A stretch of 64,000 nt of DNA. It comes from Streptomyces sp. 150FB (GTDB lineage Bacteria; Actinomycetota; Actinomycetes; Streptomycetales; Streptomycetaceae). The position numbers were made by a program, and so were the translations under genes. The first letter of the stretch is position 1. Each line of letters opens with the position of its first letter. The notes below the pieces were generated by a model, which saw nothing but the letters and a program-made list of their open reading frames with translations, had not been told where the DNA came from and made no database searches. Shown here piece by piece: positions 42,196-50,269 of this stretch. The stretch covers positions 9,079,888 to 9,143,887 of the forward strand of contig NZ_JTHL01000001.1 of the NCBI RefSeq assembly GCF_000818195.1, written 5' to 3'.

Positions 42196-43482
42196 ATGGG
42201 CATCGTCATTCTGCTGATCATGGCGGCCGGTGTCGCCGCGATGCTCAGCCGCAAACTCCCCACGGCCTTCGCGCTCGTCGTGCTGGCCGTGGTCATCGCC
42301 TTTGTCGCCGGCGCCCCGCTGACCGGCAAGAACAGTGTGCTGGACACGGTGCTCCAGGAAGGCGCCCCCGCGCTCGCCGCCACCATGATCGCGATCCTGC
42401 TGGGCTCCTGGCTCGGCAAGCTCCTCGACGAGACGGGCATCGCGGGGACTCTCGTCCGCAAGATCGTCGAATTCGGCGGCGACCGGCCCGTCGTGGTCGC
42501 TCTCGGGGTGCTCGCCGTCTCCACGCTCGTCGGTACGGTCACGGGCTCGGCGCCCGCCGCGATGCTCGCCGGCATCATCGGCATCCCCGCGATGATCGCC
42601 GTCGGCATCCCCAAGGTCACGGCGGCCGGCACGATCCTGATGGGCATCGCCGCCGGTATGCCGTTCGAGCTGCCCGTCTGGCAGTTCTTCTCCAGTGCGC
42701 TGGAACTGCCCATCCCGACCGTGCGCGGCTTCATGATCAAGCTGTTCCCGTTCGCGCTGCTCGCCGCGGTCCTGTTCGTGCTCATCGAGACCCGCCGCAG
42801 GGGCGTCGAGCACGCATGGTCCCTGAAGTCCCAGGCCGCCAGGGAGAAGCCGCGCTCGCGGCGCGAGCAACTCGGGGACGCGCCCTGGTACGCGCTGCTC
42901 ACCCCGATCGTGCCGCTGGTCCTGGCCCTCGGCTTCGAGGTCGCCATCATCCCGTCGCTGCTGGCGGGCGTCCTCTACGCCCTGGTCACCACGACGCGGC
43001 CGCGGGAGATGAACAAGCGGCTCCTGCGCACCCTGTACGCGGGCTTCGAGGTCGCCGCGGCGCCGATCGCGCTCTTCGTCGCCATCGGCATCCTGCTGGC
43101 GGCGGTGAAACTGCCCGGCGCCGTCGACGCGCTGGAACCGCTCGTCAAGGCGGTCAGCCCGCAGAACGCCCTGCTGTTCGTGCTGGTGTTCACGCTGCTG
43201 GTGCCGCTGTGTCTCTACCGGGGGCCGCTGAACGTGTACGGGCTCGGCGCGGGCATCGCCGGTGTCCTCATCGCCGCCGGCGTGTACCCCGCGGTGGCCG
43301 TGCTCGGCCTGACCACCTCGTACAACCAGGTCTTCGGCGTCGCCGACCCGACCAGCACGCAGACGGTGTGGGCCGCCCAGTACGCGGGGGTCACACCACA
43401 ACAGGTCATGGTGCGCACCCTTCCGTACGTCTGGTTCGTCGCCCTCGGCGGATTCAGCGTCACCGCCGCCATGTACCTCTGA
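42196..43482 (+). CDS. ion-transporter-superfamily carboxylate/gluconate permease (GntP/CitMHS-like)
   Basis: A 428-residue membrane protein with about 11-12 hydrophobic segments and two internal halves, each with a re-entrant-type GxxP-rich loop (SAPAAMLAGIIGIPAMIAVGIPKVTAAGTI). It resembles proton-coupled organic-acid or gluconate importers. The exact family is uncertain. It follows the HExxH gene by 4 bp and closes the LacI-controlled operon, so it should import the substrate handled by the FAD oxidoreductase and hydantoinase-like protein. A hairpin follows. Confidence 0.75.
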   Translation: MGIVILLIMAAGVAAMLSRKLPTAFALVVLAVVIAFVAGAPLTGKNSVLDTVLQEGAPALAATMIAILLGSWLGKLLDETGIAGTLVRKIVEFGGDRPVVVALGVLAVSTLVGTVTGSAPAAMLAGIIGIPAMIAVGIPKVTAAGTILMGIAAGMPFELPVWQFFSSALELPIPTVRGFMIKLFPFALLAAVLFVLIETRRRGVEHAWSLKSQAAREKPRSRREQLGDAPWYALLTPIVPLVLALGFEVAIIPSLLAGVLYALVTTTRPREMNKRLLRTLYAGFEVAAAPIALFVAIGILLAAVKLPGAVDALEPLVKAVSPQNALLFVLVFTLLVPLCLYRGPLNVYGLGAGIAGVLIAAGVYPAVAVLGLTTSYNQVFGVADPTSTQTVWAAQYAGVTPQQVMVRTLPYVWFVALGGFSVTAAMYL

Positions 43483-43488
43483 GCCGTC

Positions 43489-43517
43489 GGCCGGATCGGC
43501 CCTGACCTGATCCGGCC
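43489..43517. terminator. bidirectional hairpin terminator
   Basis: GGCCGGATC (43489-43497) and GATCCGGCC (43509-43517) form a perfect 9-bp stem in the gap between the converging transporter and SDR genes. Confidence 0.75.
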
Positions 43518-43520
43518 TGC

Positions 43521-44360
43521 TCAGCCACCGGCCGGAAGGTCGGTGGAGAAGGCGAGATCCCGCTGCGCCTCGATGTCCGCCAGGCGCTCCCCGAGGGCCT
43601 GGCGGACATACGCGTAGGAGTCGCTGCCGAGGGCGATCCGCAGCGGGGCCGGGTGCCGGTCGACGCTGTCGATCATCGCCGCCGCCATTTTGGCGGGATC
43701 GCCCTTGGACGGCAGCGAGGGGTCGCGGATGCCGCGCACCATCTTGGCCGGACTGTCGTCGTAGGCGGCGAGAGGTGTGGCGAGCCGGGAGCTTCCGGTA
43801 CGGAACCCGGTGCGCGCCGACCCCGGTTCGACGATGGTGACACCGATGCCGAACGGCGCCACGTCCTTCGCCGTGGCCTCCATGAAGCCCTCGACTCCCC
43901 ACTTGCTCGCGTTGTACAGCGACCCGCCGGGGCTGGTGGCCTGCCCTCCGTAGCTGGAGACCTGGAGGATACGGCCGCCGCCCCGCGCCCGCAGATGCGG
44001 GAGCGCCGCGCGGACCAGGTGGATCGGGCCGACGAGGTTGGTGGCGATCTGGTGGTCGACCTGTTCGCCCGTCAGCTCCTCGGCCGCGCCGAAGAGCCCG
44101 TATCCGGCGTTGCTGATGACCACGTCGATGCTGCCGAGGTCCGCGAACGCCCGGTCCACGACCCCCTGGATCGCGGGTGCGTCGGTCATGTCCAGCACGG
44201 CCGTCCACAGCCGGTCCCCGTACCGAATCTTCAGGTCCTCGACCGCCGCAGGATCGCGGACGGTGCCGGCCACCCGGTCGCCGCGTTCGAGGAGTTGCTC
44301 CGCCAGCAGCCGGCCGAAGCCGCTGCTCACTCCGGTGATCAGCCAGGTGCGGTTCGTCAT
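43521..44360 (-). CDS. short-chain dehydrogenase/reductase
   Basis: A 279-residue classical SDR. TGVSSGFG (residues 9-16) is the NAD(P) motif, ISNAGYG the NAG motif, and S/Y-x3-K is at SSYGGQATSPGGSLYNASK. It reduces or oxidises a hydroxyl or carbonyl of unknown substrate. ATG 44360 faces the divergent TetR gene, with two inverted repeats between them, so its expression is probably controlled by that repressor. The C-terminal third is the extended type common in the uncharacterised SDR group 'oxidoreductase, TetR-linked'. Confidence 0.92.
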   Translation of the reverse strand: MTNRTWLITGVSSGFGRLLAEQLLERGDRVAGTVRDPAAVEDLKIRYGDRLWTAVLDMTDAPAIQGVVDRAFADLGSIDVVISNAGYGLFGAAEELTGEQVDHQIATNLVGPIHLVRAALPHLRARGGGRILQVSSYGGQATSPGGSLYNASKWGVEGFMEATAKDVAPFGIGVTIVEPGSARTGFRTGSSRLATPLAAYDDSPAKMVRGIRDPSLPSKGDPAKMAAAMIDSVDRHPAPLRIALGSDSYAYVRQALGERLADIEAQRDLAFSTDLPAGG

Positions 44361-44401
44361 GGTCCCGCTCCCTTCCGTTCGACATCTGTTCGATGAAATT
44401 G

Positions 44402-44448
44402 ACTAACCTGTTGGTTAGTGTCGAGCCTAGGACTGGCTAACTGGTTAG
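44402..44448. promoter_or_regulatory. TetR operators between SDR and TetR genes
   Basis: ACTAACCtgttGGTTAGT (44402-44419) is a perfect 7-bp-arm dyad; CTAACtgGTTAG (44437-44448) is a shorter related dyad. Both share the CTAAC/GTTAG half-site. Confidence 0.8.
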
Positions 44449-44501
44449 TCAAACGCTACGGTGGGGCGGGACTGAAGGGGCCGGACGGAAGGGGTGAGGG
44501 C

Positions 44502-45086
44502 ATGGCGACGGGCAACGCCGAGGCGACCAAGGCGCGGATCCTGGAGGTGGCCCTGTCGGAGTTCTCCGCCCACGGCATCGCCGGTGCGCGGGTCGACCGC
44601 ATCGCCAAAGAGGCCGGCTGCAACAAGAACCTGCTCTACATCTACTTCCAGAACAAGGAGACGCTCTTCACCACCGTCCTGGAGCGGAACCTGCGCCGGG
44701 TGTACGACGAACTGCCCTTCACGCCCCACGACATCCCGGGCTACGCGGGGCGCGTCTTCGACTTCGCGATGGATCATCCGGACCTGATGCGGCTCATGGC
44801 GTGGTCCAACCTGGAACAGCGGGCGAGCAGGCTGCCCGCACGCGGCGCGGCGCAGGAGGCGATGGTCGAGGCCATGGCGGCGGCGCGGACCGACGGCGGC
44901 CCGGGGAGCGGGTTCGACCCGGCATTCGTACTGACCGCCGTCATGACGCTGGCCACCGCGTGGTCGGCGGGGGGCTCCTTCGGCCCCGCCCTCACCCCGC
45001 ACCTGGCGGACGACCCCGGGGCGCTGCGCGCGTCGATCTCCCGCGCGGTCGCACTGATGGTGGGGGCCGGACCGGACGACGCCTGA
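44502..45086 (+). CDS. TetR family transcriptional regulator
   Basis: A 194-residue repressor with a standard helix-turn-helix (FSAHGIAGARVDRIAKEAGCNKNLLYIYFQNKETLF, about 19-54). ATG 44502 follows GGAAGGGGTGAGGG; longer frames start inside the operator region. It is divergent from the SDR gene and likely represses it and itself. It converges with the ABC ATPase gene with only 7 bp between stops. Confidence 0.92.
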   Translation: MATGNAEATKARILEVALSEFSAHGIAGARVDRIAKEAGCNKNLLYIYFQNKETLFTTVLERNLRRVYDELPFTPHDIPGYAGRVFDFAMDHPDLMRLMAWSNLEQRASRLPARGAAQEAMVEAMAAARTDGGPGSGFDPAFVLTAVMTLATAWSAGGSFGPALTPHLADDPGALRASISRAVALMVGAGPDDA

Positions 45087-45093
45087 CGGGGCT

Positions 45094-46257
45094 TTACGCG
45101 TCGGCGACCGAGTCGAAAGCGACCTCGCCGCGCGCGATGCCGCGCGCGTCCGCGTCGACCGACCTGCGCAGCGCCTCGTGCAGCTTCGCCGGGGTCAGTA
45201 CGCCGAGGAAACGCGCCCCGTCGAGCACGGCCACCCACCCCGCGTCCTGCTGGAGCATCTCGCTGAACGCCTGCTTCAGCGGCGAGCCGACCGGGACCCA
45301 GGCCTCCATGCGCCGGGCCAGGTCACCCACGACGGCCCGTTCCCCCGCGCTCGCCAGCGCCTCCGCCGACACCCAGCCGTGCAGCTCACCGCCGGCGCCC
45401 AGCACCACCGCCCAGCGGGCGCCCTCGGCGCGCAGCCGAACCGCCGCGTCCCCGGCCGGCTCAGCCAGCCTGGCGACCGGCGGCTCCTCCAGATCGGCGG
45501 CCTCGACAGCGGTGACCGACAGGCGCTTCAGCCCCCGGTCGGCGCCGACGAACCGGGCGACGTACGGCGTCGCCGGCGCGCCGAGAACGGCCGCCGGGGT
45601 GTCGTACTGCTCGATCCGGCCGTTCCCGTACACGGCGATACGGTCGCCCATCCGTACCGCCTCCTCGATGTCGTGCGTCACGAACAGCACGGTCTTGCGC
45701 ACGGTCGCCTGCAAGGAGAGGAACTCGTTCTGCAGCCGCTCGCGCACCACCGGGTCGACGGCGGCGAACGGCTCGTCCATCAGCAGCAGCGGCGGATCAG
45801 CGGCGAGCGCGCGGGCCACTCCCACCCGCTGGCGCTGCCCGCCCGAGAGTTGGGCCGGGTAGCGCGGACCGTACGTCGCGGGGTCGAGGCCCACCAGATC
45901 GAGCAACTCGGCCGCCCGCTCCCGGGCTTTCGCCCGCTTCCAGCCCAACAGGGTGGGCACGGTAGCCGTGTTGTCGAGAACCGTACGGTGCGGGAAGAGC
46001 CCGACCTGCTGGATGACGTAGCCGATCCGGCGCCGCAGGCGGACCGGGTCGAGGTCTCCGATGTCCTCGCCGTCGACGAAGATGTGCCCGGAGGTCGGTT
46101 CGATCAGCCGGTTCACCATCATCATGGTGGTCGTCTTGCCGCAGCCGGACGGCCCGACCAGAGTGACCAGCTCACCTTCGCGCACCTCGAAGGACAGGCC
46201 GTCCACGGCGGCGGTGCCGTCCGGATAGACCTTGCTGACCTGCTCGAACCGGATCAT
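45094..46257 (-). CDS. glycine betaine/choline-type ABC transporter ATPase with CBS region
   Basis: A 387-residue ATPase. Walker A is GPSGCGKTT (residues 36-44), the signature is LSGGQRQRVGVARAL, Walker B is LLLMDEPFAAVD, and the H-loop is FVTHDIEEA. The C-terminal 130 residues look like a degenerate CBS-pair domain, as in OpuCA/ProV osmosensors. It is a single gene on the minus strand; the permease and binding-protein genes at 32970-35283 lack an ATPase and are its natural partners. Confidence 0.9.
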   Translation of the reverse strand: MIRFEQVSKVYPDGTAAVDGLSFEVREGELVTLVGPSGCGKTTTMMMVNRLIEPTSGHIFVDGEDIGDLDPVRLRRRIGYVIQQVGLFPHRTVLDNTATVPTLLGWKRAKARERAAELLDLVGLDPATYGPRYPAQLSGGQRQRVGVARALAADPPLLLMDEPFAAVDPVVRERLQNEFLSLQATVRKTVLFVTHDIEEAVRMGDRIAVYGNGRIEQYDTPAAVLGAPATPYVARFVGADRGLKRLSVTAVEAADLEEPPVARLAEPAGDAAVRLRAEGARWAVVLGAGGELHGWVSAEALASAGERAVVGDLARRMEAWVPVGSPLKQAFSEMLQQDAGWVAVLDGARFLGVLTPAKLHEALRRSVDADARGIARGEVAFDSVADA

Positions 46258-46330
46258 GGCCTCACGCTAGGAGCGCCAGGCACCCCCCGCACACGGGCCG
46301 GGGCCGAACGGACACCGCGGTCGCGCGCGG

Positions 46331-47746
46331 TCAGCCGCGCCGCGGGCGCGCCACCGCCGCTCCGGCCGACGCGCAGACCACGGCCGGCAGGACCAGCGCG
46401 TACGACATCTGCCGGGCGTCGATCGCCGAACCGACCGTGGCGAACGCTCCCATCGCGGCGACACCGACCGTCGCCCCGATCTGCCGCCCGGCGTTGAGCA
46501 GGCCGCCCGCCGCGCCCGCCGTACCGGCCGGCGCCGCCCCCACGACCATGCCGACGAGTGCGGGCAGCGCGAACGAGACCCCGAAGCCGGTGCACACCAG
46601 ACCGGCCGCCAGCCCCGCGTACCCCCAGCCGATGTCCACCGCGAAGGCGAACTCCAGGCTGCCGACCGTGAGCAGGGCCAGTCCTGCGAGTACCGGCCCG
46701 CGCGGCCCGGTGGCGGCGACGATCCGCCCGGTGAGCAGCGGGTTGAACGCGAAGGGAAGCGTCATCGGCAGGAAGCTCAGACCGGTCTCCAGCGGCGACA
46801 GGCGCAGGGTCCCCTGGAAGAGCAGCGGCAGGATGAACAGCACCCCGGTCATGGTGAAGTTGACGGCGGCTCCGGCGAACAGCGCGGCGACCGTGCCACG
46901 GGTGCGCAGCAGCGCCGGCAGCAGCACCGGGTCGGCGCTCCGCCGCTCCAGTACGGTGAAGACGCCGCCGGCGAGGACCGTACCGGCGGCCGACCAGGAA
47001 GCGTGGGCGGCGGCGCCGGACCCGAGCGCGATGAGCGCGTCCGTACCGAGCCCGAGTGTCGCGACGGCCGCGAGCTGCGGGGCGATGTCGATGGACCGCT
47101 CGCCGCGCGGACAGCGCACGGCGCGGCTGCCGGTGAGCAGCAGCACGACGGCCGCGAGCGGCACATTGATGAGGAAGATCGCCCGCCAGTTGAAGGCGTC
47201 GATCAGCAGCCCCCCGGCGACCGGTCCCGCCGCCAGGGCGGCGCCGCTGACGGCGGCCCATACGGAGACGGCCTTCGCGCGCTCGGCCCGCACCGGGTAC
47301 AGCGTGCTGATCATGGCCATGGACGCCGGTACGCACGCGGCGGCGGCGACACCCAGCAGCGCGCGCAGCGCCACCAGCGTCGACAGGTTCGGCGCCCAGG
47401 CGCTCAGCAGCGAACCGACGCCGAACAGGGCGATGCCGAAGCGGAACGCCCGGTGGGCGCCGACCCGGTCGGCGACCGCGCCCGCCGACAGCAGCAGCGC
47501 GCCGAACACCACGGTGTAGCCGGTCACCGCCCACTGGAGGCCGGCCACCGAACTGCCCAGCGCACGCGCCAGATCGGGTTCGGCGACGGACAGGACCGTG
47601 GTGTCCAGCAACACGATGAAGTAGCCGAGCGAGATGCCGAACAGCGTGAGGCCACGGGCCCGGCGGGCCTTGGTGGGTCCGGCGGCCGGGGACGGCGTGG
47701 ACGACGGGGAAGATGCGGACGACGGGGACGATGCGACGGAAGTCAT
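46331..47746 (-). CDS. MFS transporter (DHA2-like)
   Basis: A 471-residue membrane protein with about 14 hydrophobic spans. LDTTVLSVAEPDLARAL in TM1 and GPVAGGLLIDAFNWRAIFLINVPLA (motif C region) are hallmarks of drug exporters. The N-terminus is a Ser/Pro-rich low-complexity stretch. It is divergent from a LysR gene with a 19-bp perfect palindrome between them, implying that LysR controls it. Substrate unknown. Confidence 0.92.
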   Translation of the reverse strand: MTSVASSPSSASSPSSTPSPAAGPTKARRARGLTLFGISLGYFIVLLDTTVLSVAEPDLARALGSSVAGLQWAVTGYTVVFGALLLSAGAVADRVGAHRAFRFGIALFGVGSLLSAWAPNLSTLVALRALLGVAAAACVPASMAMISTLYPVRAERAKAVSVWAAVSGAALAAGPVAGGLLIDAFNWRAIFLINVPLAAVVLLLTGSRAVRCPRGERSIDIAPQLAAVATLGLGTDALIALGSGAAAHASWSAAGTVLAGGVFTVLERRSADPVLLPALLRTRGTVAALFAGAAVNFTMTGVLFILPLLFQGTLRLSPLETGLSFLPMTLPFAFNPLLTGRIVAATGPRGPVLAGLALLTVGSLEFAFAVDIGWGYAGLAAGLVCTGFGVSFALPALVGMVVGAAPAGTAGAAGGLLNAGRQIGATVGVAAMGAFATVGSAIDARQMSYALVLPAVVCASAGAAVARPRRG

Positions 47747-47826
47747 CAGAGTTCTCAGGTTCTCCGGGAAGGGAATCGGGACGTTCCACTCTGGGCGGCC
47801 GCCCCCGCCGCCTCAGCCGCACGCGG

Positions 47827-47845
47827 CGTTCGGAATAACCGAACG
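47827..47845. promoter_or_regulatory. LysR-type palindromic site
   Basis: CGTTCGGAATAACCGAACG, a perfect 7-bp-arm dyad that contains a T-N11-A LysR core (47830-47842), ends 21 bp before the LysR ATG. Confidence 0.8.
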
Positions 47846-47866
47846 CACGGCGGGAGTTGGCCCGGC

Positions 47867-48868
47867 ATGGAGCTACGTCACTTGCGTACGTTCGAGGCGG
47901 TCGTCGGGGAGGGCACCGTGACGGCGGCGGCCGACGCCCTCGGCTGCGCGCCGTCCTCGGTCTCGGAGCAGATCCGCGTCCTGGAGGATTCGCTGGGGAT
48001 CGCGCTGTTCGACCGGGGTCCCCGGGGAATGAGCCTGACCCCGGCGGGCACGCGGATGCGTGCCTGGGCCCGGCGCCTCCTCGACCAGGCCGAACAGGCC
48101 CGCAGGGAGGTCACGGGCGCCCCCGCCGTGCTGCGGCTCGGCGCCCTGGAGACCATCGCTGTCACCCATGTCCCCTCGGTCCTCGCCCGCCTTGTCGCGC
48201 GCCGCCCCGGGCTCCAGGTCGAGGTGCGTTCGGACGCCGCCCGCGACCAGCTCCTCGCCGCCGTCGCCGCCGGGGACCTCGAAGCGGCGCTGCTCCTGGA
48301 CGCCGGCGAAGGCCTGGGCACGCTCGGCTTCACACCGCCGCCCGCGCCGCTCGACTTCGTCGACCTCGAACCCGTACGGCTCGCGCTGGTCGGTGCCCCC
48401 GGTCATCCGCTCGCCGGGCGGCCGGCCCTCGTACCGGACGACCTGCACGGGGAGCGGCTGCTGGTCAACGGACCCGCCTGCTCGTTCCGGCTGGCCGGCG
48501 AGCGTCTCCTCGGGCCCGCCGTCCCCCGGGTCGCCGCCGGAGGCGTCGCCGTCATGCGGGCCTGGGCGGAACAGGGCCTCGGCATCGCCCTGCTCCCCGA
48601 CTTCGCCGTCACCGCCCAGCTCGCCGCCGGCACCCTCGTCAGGCTCGGGCTTGACGCCCCCGACCTGGCCCTGCGGCTGGTCTGGCGCTCCGACCGCGAG
48701 TCGGTTCCCGGCCTGCGCGAGGTGCTCTACGCGGCGGCGGCCCCGGCCGCCCCGCCGGCCCCCGCTTCCTCGCCGAGCGGACCGGGCGCCGCGGGTGTTC
48801 ACTGGAAGGCGGGGGACGTGGGTGCCGCTGTCCGCGAGGCGCCGCCCATGTACACACCGTCTCCGTGA
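47867..48868 (+). CDS. LysR family transcriptional regulator
   Basis: A 333-residue protein. The N-terminal helix-turn-helix MELRHLRTFEAVVGEGTVTAAADALGCAPSSVSEQIRVLEDSLGIALFDR is canonical; the effector domain (about 90-300) is complete, and the last 30 residues are a low-complexity tail. ATG 47867 is the only start consistent with the HTH. It is divergent from an MFS transporter and the palindrome between them is a typical LysR box, so it likely activates the exporter and represses itself. Confidence 0.93.
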   Translation: MELRHLRTFEAVVGEGTVTAAADALGCAPSSVSEQIRVLEDSLGIALFDRGPRGMSLTPAGTRMRAWARRLLDQAEQARREVTGAPAVLRLGALETIAVTHVPSVLARLVARRPGLQVEVRSDAARDQLLAAVAAGDLEAALLLDAGEGLGTLGFTPPPAPLDFVDLEPVRLALVGAPGHPLAGRPALVPDDLHGERLLVNGPACSFRLAGERLLGPAVPRVAAGGVAVMRAWAEQGLGIALLPDFAVTAQLAAGTLVRLGLDAPDLALRLVWRSDRESVPGLREVLYAAAAPAAPPAPASSPSGPGAAGVHWKAGDVGAAVREAPPMYTPSP

Positions 48869-48931
48869 GCCGGGCAGGACCGTCAGAGCCCCGGTCGAGC
48901 GCGCGGGACTCCGATGCTGGAAGTGGTAGAC

Positions 48932-49195
48932 ATGCTGTTGCCTGACCGACATCTGGTCGCTGACCTGCTGAGCCGTTACCGGGCATGGGAACGGCTGGTT
49001 CTCGCCGATCCGCTCGACACGACCACACGCAGTCGGTTCGAGGATGTCGCGTACACGCTGTGCGTACTGATGGGCCAGCGCACCGCACGCGAGGCGATCG
49101 TCAAGGCCGAGGCGTACCTGCGCCGGATCAAACCGGTTCCGATCTTCCCGGAGGGGACGGAACGGGTGGGTCCCGGCGTGGGCGATCGGCCCTGA
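48932..49195 (+). CDS. DUF5133 domain protein
   Basis: An 87-residue protein matching the Streptomyces DUF5133 family: MLLPDRHLVADLLSRYRAWERLVLADP, then RSRFEDVAYTLCVLMGQRTAREAIVKAEAYL. Small, helical and acidic-basic mixed; function unknown. An ATG at 48914 in frame adds six residues, but the family normally starts at MLLPD and GGAAGTGG lies before the ATG at 48932. Such genes often come in families of many paralogues near regulators and stress genes. Confidence 0.82.
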   Translation: MLLPDRHLVADLLSRYRAWERLVLADPLDTTTRSRFEDVAYTLCVLMGQRTAREAIVKAEAYLRRIKPVPIFPEGTERVGPGVGDRP

Positions 49196-49241
49196 GCGGA
49201 CCTGCTCCGCACGTAAGGCCCGGTTCCGGCTGTTCCCAGCG

Positions 49242-49262
49242 ATACAAGCGACCGCTTAGTAT
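49242..49262. promoter_or_regulatory. TetR-like operator
   Basis: AAGCGacCGCTT (49246-49257) is a perfect dyad flanked by ATAC and GTAT, off by one in spacing. It resembles TetR-type sites in front of acyl-CoA dehydrogenase operons. The oxidoreductase ATG is at 49304. Confidence 0.6.
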
Positions 49263-49303
49263 GCGCGGGAGGACGGTACTGCCCATCGTGTGTGGAGGCC
49301 CGA

Positions 49304-50269
49304 ATGCTGGCATGGCGAGTGCACCGGAACGGCGAGCCGGGCGAGGTGATGCGGCTCGAAGAGGTGGACCGGCCGGTGCCCGGCGACGGGCAGGTCAAGG
49401 TGCTCGTACGCGCGGCGAACATCAACTTCCCCGACGCCCTGCTCTGCCGGGGCCAGTACCAGATCCGGCCTCCGCTGCCCTTCACCCCGGGCGTGGAGAT
49501 CTGCGGCGAGACGGCGGACGGCCGGCGGGTCATCACCACCGTCGCGCTGCCGCACGGCGGTCTGGCGGAGTACGCGCTCGCTGACGCTGCGGGACTGCTG
49601 CCGGCGCCCGAGGCGCTGGACGACGCCGGAGCCGCCGCACTGCACATCGGCTACCAAACGGGGTGGTTCGGCCTGCACCGCAGGGCGGGACTCCGGAGCG
49701 GCGAGACGCTGCTCGTGCACGCGGCGGCCGGCGGGGTCGGCAGCGCCGCCGTACAGCTCGGCAAGGCGGCGGGAGCCACCGTCATCGGCGTCGTCGGGGG
49801 AGCCGAGAAGGCCCGGACCGCCCGTGAACTGGGCTGCGACGTGGTCATCGACCGGCGCGCGGACGATGTGGTCGCCGCCGTGAAGGAAGCCACCGGCGGC
49901 AGGGGCGCCGACGTCGTCTACGACCCGGTGGGCGGCGACGCGTACACCCAGTCCACGAAGTGTGTCGCCTTCGAGGGCCGGATCGTGGTGGTCGGATTCG
50001 CCAGCGGCCAGATCCCCGCGCCCTCGCTCAACCACGCGCTGGTGAAGAACTACTCGGTCCTCGGACTGCACTGGGGCCTGTACGCGGCGAAGGAGCCGGC
50101 CTCGATCGCCGACTGCCACGAGCGGCTCACCGAGCTGGCGGCGCGGGGCGCGATCGAGCCGCTCGTCAGCGAGCGGGTCGGGATGAAGGGCGCGGCCGAC
50201 GCCGTACAGCGCGTCGCCGACGGTGCCACGACCGGACGTGTTGTCGTCGTACCGGGGAGCGACCAGTGA
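49304..50269 (+). CDS. NADPH:quinone oxidoreductase-type zinc-independent MDR
   Basis: A 321-residue medium-chain dehydrogenase/reductase of the quinone oxidoreductase group. NINFPDALLCRGQYQIRPPLPFTPGVEICG and the nucleotide motif HAAAGGVGSAAVQLGKAAGATVIGVVGG are typical, and no zinc ligands are seen. It probably reduces enones or quinones, or serves as an enoyl reductase beside the acyl-CoA dehydrogenases. ATG 49304 has TGTGGAGG upstream. It is coupled (GTGA) to the following dehydrogenase. Confidence 0.92.
   Translation: MLAWRVHRNGEPGEVMRLEEVDRPVPGDGQVKVLVRAANINFPDALLCRGQYQIRPPLPFTPGVEICGETADGRRVITTVALPHGGLAEYALADAAGLLPAPEALDDAGAAALHIGYQTGWFGLHRRAGLRSGETLLVHAAAGGVGSAAVQLGKAAGATVIGVVGGAEKARTARELGCDVVIDRRADDVVAAVKEATGGRGADVVYDPVGGDAYTQSTKCVAFEGRIVVVGFASGQIPAPSLNHALVKNYSVLGLHWGLYAAKEPASIADCHERLTELAARGAIEPLVSERVGMKGAADAVQRVADGATTGRVVVVPGSDQ

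Noticed and set aside
47003..47866. Upstream extension of the LysR frame opposite the MFS gene
   Set aside because: Low-complexity antisense; LysR homology begins at ATG 47867.
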